DNA from: Bacteroidales bacterium
Lineage (GTDB): Bacteria > Bacteroidota > Bacteroidia > Bacteroidales > JAOZVK01
Length of the DNA stretch: 9,986 nucleotides
NCBI GenBank assembly: GCA_029938185.1
Contig: JAOZVK010000182.1
Coordinates: forward strand, 1-9,986
Direction: 5' to 3'
Position 1 is the stretch's first letter. Each line of letters begins with the position of its first letter. Of this stretch, positions 6,797 to 9,986 are shown piece after piece. The translations under genes and the position numbers were made by a program. The notes under the pieces are model-generated. The model was not told where the DNA came from, ran no database searches, and saw only the letters and a list, made by a program, of their open reading frames with translations.

Positions 6797-6851
6797 AGCA
6801 AAGGTAAAATAAAAAAACATTAAATATTAATTTTGTAGTATTTTTCATATT
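6797..6851 (-). promoter_or_regulatory. Candidate promoter of the ABC operon
   Basis: On the minus strand TACCTTTG (complement of 6799-6806) matches the Bacteroidota -7 box TAnnTTTG. The 55 bases from 6797 agree at 48 positions with 7735-7789, the equivalent region in front of the HEPN gene. No clear -33 TTTG lies at the expected distance. If used, the transcript would start near 6792 and carry a leader of about 270 bases containing MITE copy 2. Confidence 0.45.
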
Positions 6852-6953
6852 TATAAATAAACGGCTTTATTATCATGTTTTTGTATAGTTATTTGTAAAC
6901 TCTGACCTCAAAAATATTTTCAGTAAAAAGCGTTTTAAAAATTCAAAAGTAAC

Positions 6954-6972
6954 ACAAGAATTTTCACTTGTG
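6954..6972 (-). terminator. Possible weak terminator at the MNT stop codon
   Basis: CACAAG (complement of 6967-6972) and CTTGTG (complement of 6954-6959) can pair across the MNT stop codon around an 8-base loop, followed on the minus strand by a T-containing stretch. The stem is only 6 bp, so this is tentative. Confidence 0.3.
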
Positions 6973-7284
6973 AAACATACCAAGTTTTTCATAAAAAACT
7001 ATTCCTACCCTTTCAATATGCTCAATCAAGTTTTTATTATCTATATTGCTAAAAATTGATATGTCAAACATATAAGGCAAGTAAAGTTCTTCGAGTTCGT
7101 CCATTAATGGATAAATTGAATTATTAAGAGTTAAATCTTTTCCTATCAAAGTTATATCAATATCAGACCCTTCATAATAATTTCCTTTCGCTCGTGAACC
7201 ATATAAAATTACTTTTTTAATGTTTTCAAATTTTGAAAATGTAGCTTTTATATCATTAAAACTTTTATTATCCAATCCAAACAT
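6964..7284 (-). CDS. MNT-type minimal nucleotidyltransferase (antitoxin-like)
   Basis: A 106-residue cytoplasmic protein of the DNA polymerase beta-like nucleotidyltransferase fold. The motif GSRAKG...SDID gives the GSx10DxD catalytic signature (G29, S30, D41, D43), and D74 in MFDISIF is the likely third metal ligand, so the active site appears intact. The upstream neighbour is a HEPN protein, with only two bases between its stop and this start. In characterised HEPN/MNT modules the MNT partner neutralises the HEPN RNase by transferring AMP to a tyrosine next to the HEPN motif. That activity is inferred here from the family. The pairing resembles HI0073/HI0074 of Haemophilus influenzae. A small hairpin overlaps the stop codon. 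Confidence 0.9.
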   Translation of the reverse strand: MFGLDNKSFNDIKATFSKFENIKKVILYGSRAKGNYYEGSDIDITLIGKDLTLNNSIYPLMDELEELYLPYMFDISIFSNIDNKNLIEHIERVGIVFYEKLGMFHK

Positions 7285-7286
7285 GC

Positions 7287-7709
7287 TTATAGTTTTCTTT
7301 TAATTCGTTCGTTTTCCATTGTTTTTTTTAATTCCAAAAAAGCATCGTAATAATTATTTATTATTTCATGAAAAATTTCATTTACAGTTTCTTCATTATA
7401 GGTATGTACAGTTTTATTTCTACTTTTAATAGTTTGCATAAAAATTTTCCCATCAGTAATTAAACCTCTGTTAAAAGCTATTCTAAAAGCATCTCTACTT
7501 CCCTGTATATCTGTTTCTCCAATATATTCATAAAAATTTTTTATAGTTTGCCAAGCCAACTCTTGAGTATATTCAAAACGTTGAATTAAACCTTCTTTTT
7601 CTAAATCTGACAATGTCTTTTTTTTTGCATAATTTACACCATTCTCTAATTGTTGAAAGGCTTTTTTATAATTTTCAAATCTTTGTATCCATCTAATATC
7701 TTTATTCAT
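7287..7709 (-). CDS. HEPN-domain protein, HI0074-like nucleotidyltransferase partner (toxin-like)
   Basis: A 140-residue helical protein of the HI0074 / nucleotidyltransferase substrate-binding family. It carries RNKTVHTY (R97, H102, Y104), fitting the HEPN RNase signature Rx4H and the extended form Rx4HxY whose tyrosine is the AMP acceptor in studied HEPN/MNT pairs. WQTIKNFYEYIG (53-64) and the SRDAFRIAF segment (71-79) are typical of the family. I chose the ATG at 7709. A longer frame starting with TTG at 7739 would put its first codon inside the -7 box TACCTTTG, so it is unlikely. It is the first gene of a two-gene operon with the MNT gene two bases downstream. Toxicity is inferred; some HI0074-type pairs have no proven toxin role. 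Confidence 0.88.
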   Translation of the reverse strand: MNKDIRWIQRFENYKKAFQQLENGVNYAKKKTLSDLEKEGLIQRFEYTQELAWQTIKNFYEYIGETDIQGSRDAFRIAFNRGLITDGKIFMQTIKSRNKTVHTYNEETVNEIFHEIINNYYDAFLELKKTMENERIKRKL

Positions 7710-7734
7710 ATTTAATCGTAGTTTGATTTTATTC

Positions 7735-7789
7735 AGCAAAGGTAAAACAAAAAAACAATATATATTAATTTTGCTATATTTTTCAGATT
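7735..7789 (-). promoter_or_regulatory. Candidate promoter of the HEPN/MNT operon
   Basis: TACCTTTG (complement of 7737-7744) matches the -7 box TAnnTTTG and would give a start near 7730, leaving a leader of about 20 bases before the ATG at 7709. The surrounding 55 bases resemble the segment at 6797-6851 in front of the ABC operon. No convincing -33 element is seen. Confidence 0.5.
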
Positions 7790-7981
7790 AAAATTTTCCA
7801 AGCTTATTTTGAAGAAAAAAAAAGTTTTTTAAAAAAAAGCACAATGTTTTACAACATATATGCTAATTGAGTTAAAATATATATATATCACATATTAAGA
7901 TATATAAATCCATTCTAAGATTTTTCAATACCAACTATATACAAAAAAATGAATATTTTTTAAAAAAAAAACTAAAAAAAG
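7790..7981. other. A/T-rich divergent intergenic region
   Basis: The stretch between the HEPN promoter and the SRP RNA promoter consists of A and T runs with several ATATAT tracts. No gene, hairpin of note or recognisable operator is seen in it. Confidence 0.5.
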
Positions 7982-8011
7982 TTGAATGGAATATATTTTT
8001 TTATACATTTG
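7982..8011 (+). promoter_or_regulatory. Promoter of the SRP RNA gene
   Basis: TTG at 7982-7984, a spacer of 19 bases and TACATTTG at 8004-8011 fit the Bacteroidota housekeeping promoter (-33 TTTG, -7 TAnnTTTG). The predicted start at 8016-8018 coincides with the first paired base of the SRP RNA, which supports both calls. Confidence 0.8.
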
Positions 8012-8016
8012 TGCCA

Positions 8017-8113
8017 GGGTAAGTCTTATACGGTCAGCTCCTGCTGAATCCCCCCAGATCTTGACGGAAGCAAGGGTAGGCAGTTGTAGCGGCGCGATAT
8101 AAGTAGCTTGCCC
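8017..8113 (+). ncRNA. ffs: Small bacterial SRP RNA (4.5S type)
   Basis: This RNA binds Ffh and targets nascent membrane and secreted proteins to the membrane. The ends pair: GGGTAAG (8017-8023) with CTTGCCC (8107-8113), then CTTATA (8025-8030) with TATAAG (8098-8103). The apical part has the conserved Ffh-binding symmetric loop, CCCCCCAGA facing GGAAGCAAGGG. The terminal hairpin reads TCT-TGAC-GGA, giving a UGAC tetraloop of the URRC class instead of the commoner GGAA. The length of about 97 nt suits the small form without an Alu domain. A run of seven T follows directly at 8114-8120. A 71-codon antisense frame over this gene is an artefact. Confidence 0.93.
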
Positions 8114-8138
8114 TTTTTTTATTGTAAAAAAGGGAAGC
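8106..8138 (+). terminator. Inverted repeat and T run at the 3' end of ffs
   Basis: GCTTGCCCTTTTTTT (8106-8120) can pair with TAAAAAAGGGAAGC (8125-8138) around a short ATTG loop, with one mismatch. The left arm includes the 3' strand of the SRP RNA itself, so this hairpin and the RNA's closing stem are mutually exclusive. The T run alone, after the closing stem, may already end transcription. Confidence 0.5.
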
Positions 8139-8149
8139 ATAAAAAGATT

Positions 8150-8181
8150 AGGCTTTTCGAGCCTTTTAAGGTTGCATACAC
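8150..8181 (+). terminator. Short-form-like hairpin terminator after ffs
   Basis: AGGCT (8150-8154) pairs with AGCCT (8160-8164) around TTTCG, followed by TTT, the form of an intrinsic terminator. The sequence continues AAGGTTGCATACAC, resembling the ATTGCTTACGCA tail of the short-form repeats. It therefore looks like a diverged family member with both stem strands changed (AGGCT/AGCCT rather than AGGTC/GACCT). Confidence 0.55.
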
Positions 8182-8229
8182 CTAAATAGATTTATTATTA
8201 TTGATTATCAGTTAATTAAAAAGCAAAAA

Positions 8230-8237
8230 TAAATTTG
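8230..8237 (+). promoter_or_regulatory. Candidate -7 box of the transaldolase gene
   Basis: TAAATTTG matches TAnnTTTG and would give a start near 8243 with a leader of roughly 45 bases. A TTG at 8201-8203 is 26 bases upstream, too far for the usual 19, so the call is weak. Confidence 0.35.
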
Positions 8238-8289
8238 TGCGTAAATAAACTTGGTGAACCAAAGATTATAAGTACATATATATATTATT

Positions 8290-8949
8290 ATGAAATTTTT
8301 TATTGATACAGCAAATATTAAGCAAATAAAAGAAGCTAATGACTTAGGTGTTTTAGATGGAGTAACTACAAATCCATCTTTGATGGCAAAGGAAGGCATC
8401 AAAGGCAAAAACAATATTCATAATCATTATAAGTCAATATGCGAAATAGTTGATGGCGATGTTAGTGCTGAAGTTATCTCAACAGATTATAAAGGAATTA
8501 TAAAAGAAGGAGAAGAGTTAGCTGCACTTCACCCAAGAATAGTTGTAAAAGTACCCATTATAAAAGAAGGTATTAAGGCTATTAAGTATTTTTCGAACAA
8601 AGGAATAAAAACAAATTGTACACTTGTTTTTTCTCCAGGACAAGCATTATTAGCAGCAAAAGCAGGAGCTACATATGTTTCACCATTTATTGGTCGTATT
8701 GATGATATTGCATCAGATGGAGTTAAACTTATAGAGCAAATTGTTGAAATATATAATTTTTATGGGTTTAATACTCAGGTGCTTGCTGCTTCAATTAGGC
8801 ATACAATGCATATAATACAATGTGTAGAAGCTGGTGCTGATGTAGCTACATGTCCTCTTGATGCAATTATGGGTTTACTAAATCATCCTTTGACTGACAT
8901 TGGACTTGAAAAATTTTTATCAGACTATAATAAACTTAATAAGGTTTAA
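8290..8949 (+). CDS. tal: Transaldolase, short (type 3B / FSA-like) subfamily
   Basis: A 219-residue TIM-barrel class I aldolase that moves a dihydroxyacetone unit between sugar phosphates in the non-oxidative pentose phosphate pathway. Visible motifs are FIDTAN (4-9, D6), GVTTNPS (24-30), KVP with the Schiff-base lysine K87, and SPFIGRIDD (131-139). The subfamily also contains fructose-6-phosphate aldolases. Here the position equivalent to FSA Y131 is F133, and SAEV has E61 where FSA has glutamine, so transaldolase activity is favoured. This is inferred from characterised TalB/FSA residues. Length matches the family. The ATG at 8290 directly precedes the FIDTAN strand. The gene stands alone, downstream of ffs and convergent with the TerB-like gene. 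Confidence 0.94.
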   Translation: MKFFIDTANIKQIKEANDLGVLDGVTTNPSLMAKEGIKGKNNIHNHYKSICEIVDGDVSAEVISTDYKGIIKEGEELAALHPRIVVKVPIIKEGIKAIKYFSNKGIKTNCTLVFSPGQALLAAKAGATYVSPFIGRIDDIASDGVKLIEQIVEIYNFYGFNTQVLAASIRHTMHIIQCVEAGADVATCPLDAIMGLLNHPLTDIGLEKFLSDYNKLNKV

Positions 8950-8965
8950 TAAATTTATTAATAAA

Positions 8966-9070
8966 TAAGTAGTCTTACAAAAGTTTTTCGACAGTTAGTT
9001 TCATGCAATTAGATATATGACAGTAGTTTATAAAAACATGTAAGACATATTAAGTAGGTAGAAGATTTTA
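8966..9070 (-). repeat. 105-bp dispersed repeat, copy D (inverted, diverged)
   Basis: It aligns without gaps to the reverse complement of copy C (9220-9324) over 105 bases, with about 24 differences counted by eye (roughly 77 percent identity). The conserved end TAAGTAGTCTTACAAAA is at the left. The hairpin end is degraded to GTAGGTAGAAGATTTTA. It is the oldest-looking copy. Confidence 0.75.
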
Positions 9071-9219
9071 CAAGCTTAATTTAGGACACTTTTAAAAAAA
9101 ATGAATTTTTTGTTAATTTGAAAATTTATAAGCCTCATTTACAATAGTAAACTCTGGTTTTAATTTCCATAATTATAAATTCAAATTTTTTAGGAGTGTT
9201 TTTTTATGATAGATATAAG

Positions 9220-9324
9220 TAAGGTCTTCGACCTATTTAATGTGGCTTACGCATTCTTACAAACAACAGTTATATAGTTAATTGTACAAAAACAAATGCC
9301 GAAAAATTTTTGTAAGACTACTTA
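9220..9324 (+). repeat. 105-bp dispersed repeat, copy C
   Basis: A complete copy with the intact hairpin AGGTCTTCGACCT at the left, GTGGCTTACGCATT in the next part and GTAAGACTACTTA at the right. Its centre (ACAAACAACAGTTATATAG) differs from copies A and B. Both ends read TAAG inward: TAAGGTCTT on the left, TAAGTAGTCTT on the right. Confidence 0.82.
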
Positions 9325-9331
9325 GAACAGT

Positions 9332-9700
9332 TTAAGTTATCCACAATTTTTTTGTAAGTTTAATTATCTGATCAAGATAATTTTTAGACAAACCGAGTTT
9401 GTCTGCTATTTGTAAGCACAAATCATATTCTTTGTCGTGTACATGCCCATCAATCATTGCCATAAAAACAATATCAGCCAATTGGTCTTCTTTATTCTCT
9501 TGGTTTATAGGTACCATAAAAATTAGCTTTTCAGCTGAATTTATAATTTCTTTCACTTCATTATTAGGTAGACCTATCTCCTCAGCTTTTTCAAGCAAAA
9601 AATCATTTTCAATTTCGTCTAAAACACCATCAGCAAAAGCAACAGCTACCAAATTTTTAAAATGTTCTATTTTTACTTTTCTATTTTTTTTTATATTCAT
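9332..9700 (-). CDS. TerB-like helical protein
   Basis: A 122-residue, all-helical, probably cytoplasmic protein with the internal two-fold repeat of the TerB fold. The first half, AVAFADGVLDEIE (19-31) with FLLEKAEEIGL (34-44), is echoed by VFMAMIDGHVHDKEYD (78-93) with LCLQIADKLGLS (94-105). The acidic DG pairs (D24 and D84) are the usual metal-binding positions. Standalone TerB-like proteins are common in bacteria, and most have no defined function; the link to tellurite resistance rests on distant homology and no ter operon is present here. The ATG at 9700 is preceded by A/T-rich DNA and, 23 bases upstream, by a truncated hairpin repeat. The start MNIKKNRKVK is basic, without a signal peptide. 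Confidence 0.8.
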   Translation of the reverse strand: MNIKKNRKVKIEHFKNLVAVAFADGVLDEIENDFLLEKAEEIGLPNNEVKEIINSAEKLIFMVPINQENKEDQLADIVFMAMIDGHVHDKEYDLCLQIADKLGLSKNYLDQIIKLTKKLWIT

Positions 9701-9723
9701 TTTTTTATTCTTATTTTGTTAAT

Positions 9724-9737
9724 TAAGGTCTTCGACT
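9724..9737 (+). repeat. Truncated hairpin repeat upstream of the TerB-like gene
   Basis: TAAGGTCTTCGACT is the first part of the repeat family, breaking off after the hairpin. It lies 23 bases upstream of the start codon, the same spacing seen at clpC and the ABC ATPase gene. Confidence 0.6.
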
Positions 9738-9858
9738 GGGGTGTTAATAATCAATAAATTTGTATCATGCAAATTTTATTCTTACATCTAAAATTTGTTA
9801 AAGAAACCTTATTTTTGAATTTTTAAACCTTAATAGAAATTAAAATGATGAAAATTTT

Positions 9859-9906
9859 AAACCTTATTACCTTATTAAAATCTCTGTTAATAAGGTAATA
9901 AGGTTT
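9859..9906. repeat. Perfect 19-bp-stem hairpin
   Basis: AAACCTTATTACCTTATTA (9859-9877) is exactly complementary to 9888-9906 around the 10-base loop AAATCTCTGT. Each arm is itself a tandem of CCTTATTA. Two more AAACCTTA boxes precede it (9804 and 9825). Neither strand has a T run after the stem, so it is not a standard intrinsic terminator. Confidence 0.8.
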
Positions 9907-9936
9907 GTAAACAAGGCATATTTTGGTTTCTACTAA

Positions 9937-9986
9937 TTCTACTTTACGAACTTAAAACTATTTGATAATTAAACTATTAAATCATT
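9937..9986 (-). repeat. Right copy of 50-bp terminal inverted repeat
   Basis: Exact reverse complement of positions 2-51. The repeat ends at TTCT on the inner side; the flanking bases then differ (TACTAA here, GTAAGC on the left). See the left copy for the alternatives. Confidence 0.85.

Larger units (their letters stand above)
6524..6963. other. Non-coding leader and intergenic region of the ABC operon
   Basis: This 440-base stretch has no credible protein gene. From left to right it holds a short-form hairpin repeat (6546-6580), MITE-like copy 2 (6640-6764), a promoter-like segment shared with the HEPN gene (6797-6851), and about 110 bases of A/T-rich DNA next to the MNT gene with a small hairpin at that gene's stop codon. 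A 76-codon minus-strand frame at 6590-6820 is just the MITE read through. Confidence 0.75.
8950..9331. other. Convergent intergenic region dominated by a large inverted repeat
   Basis: These 382 bases separate the ends of the transaldolase and TerB-like genes. They contain dispersed repeat copy D (inverted) and copy C facing each other around a 149-base A/T-rich spacer (9071-9219). A 16-bp palindrome, TTAATAAATTTATTAA (8946-8961), covers the transaldolase stop. In the spacer AGGAG stands eight bases before an ATG at 9206, opening a 23-codon frame that runs into copy C. Confidence 0.65.

Noticed and set aside
6590..6820. 76-codon minus-strand frame with a hydrophobic product
   Set aside because: It reads straight through MITE copy 2 and the candidate promoter. 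The matching element at 3971 has a different length from the 9-bp unit change, and there is no family resemblance or start context.
7709..7739. Extended start for the HEPN gene at a TTG codon
   Set aside because: The extra ten codons would overlap the -7 box and the predicted transcription start; the ATG at 7709 leaves a normal leader.
7925..8140. 71-codon minus-strand frame
   Set aside because: It is antisense to the whole SRP RNA gene and its promoter, a typical annotation artefact.
8251..8262. TTGG-TGAA-CCAA hairpin upstream of the transaldolase as a regulatory site
   Set aside because: A 4-bp stem is expected by chance in this sequence and no known motif matches.
8208..8414. 68-codon minus-strand frame
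   Set aside because: It overlaps the well-supported start of the transaldolase on the other strand and has no recognisable motif.
9332..9700. Tellurite-resistance function for the TerB-like protein
   Set aside because: Only the fold is recognisable; no other ter gene is nearby and most standalone TerB-like proteins have unknown roles.
2984..9737. CRISPR array
   Set aside because: The repeats are dispersed over kilobases in both orientations, lack regular spacers, and no cas gene is present.

Overview
The window is a strongly A+T-rich piece of a bacterial chromosome, most likely from a member of the Bacteroidota. Three things point there: the promoter in front of the signal recognition particle RNA matches the Bacteroidota pattern (TTG, 19 bases, then TAnnTTTG); protein genes generally lack Shine-Dalgarno sites and start after A/T-rich leaders; and the gene set (ClpC with a UVR-type middle domain, NatA/NatB-type exporter, short transaldolase, HEPN/MNT pair) fits. 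I cannot assign an order or genus.

Layout. Positions 1-477 are non-coding and repeat-rich. The minus strand then carries clpC (478-2967), ung (3255-3917), a two-gene ABC-2 exporter (permease 4244-5569, ATPase 5585-6523, with the ATPase transcribed first) and a two-gene HEPN/MNT toxin-antitoxin-type module (MNT nucleotidyltransferase 6964-7284, HEPN protein 7287-7709, with HEPN first). The plus strand carries the SRP RNA gene (8017-8113) and a transaldolase (8290-8949). A TerB-like protein (9332-9700, minus) converges on the transaldolase. The genes are housekeeping or simple accessory functions (protein quality control, uracil repair, export, protein targeting, pentose-phosphate metabolism); apart from the two operons they do not form one pathway.

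The unusual part is the intergenic DNA. (1) Two almost identical 116/125-bp MITE-like elements flank the ABC operon in opposite orientation. Each has GGCTAC...TTGGACA terminal inverted repeats and its own exact 8-bp target duplication. (2) A second family of about 105 bp occurs four times (151-256, 3043-3146, 8966-9070 inverted, 9220-9324). (3) A related short form, a small hairpin followed by T-rich DNA and a GCTTACGCA-like tail, occurs at several gene borders. Its stem sequence differs between copies while pairing is largely kept. (4) The two ends of the window are exact 50-bp inverted copies of each other, which may be an assembly boundary or the ends of a larger repeat. (5) A perfect 19-bp stem hairpin sits near the right end.

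No transposase, CRISPR array, tRNA or recognisable new multi-gene defence system is visible. The best candidates for undescribed biology are the two non-coding repeat families and their placement around genes.
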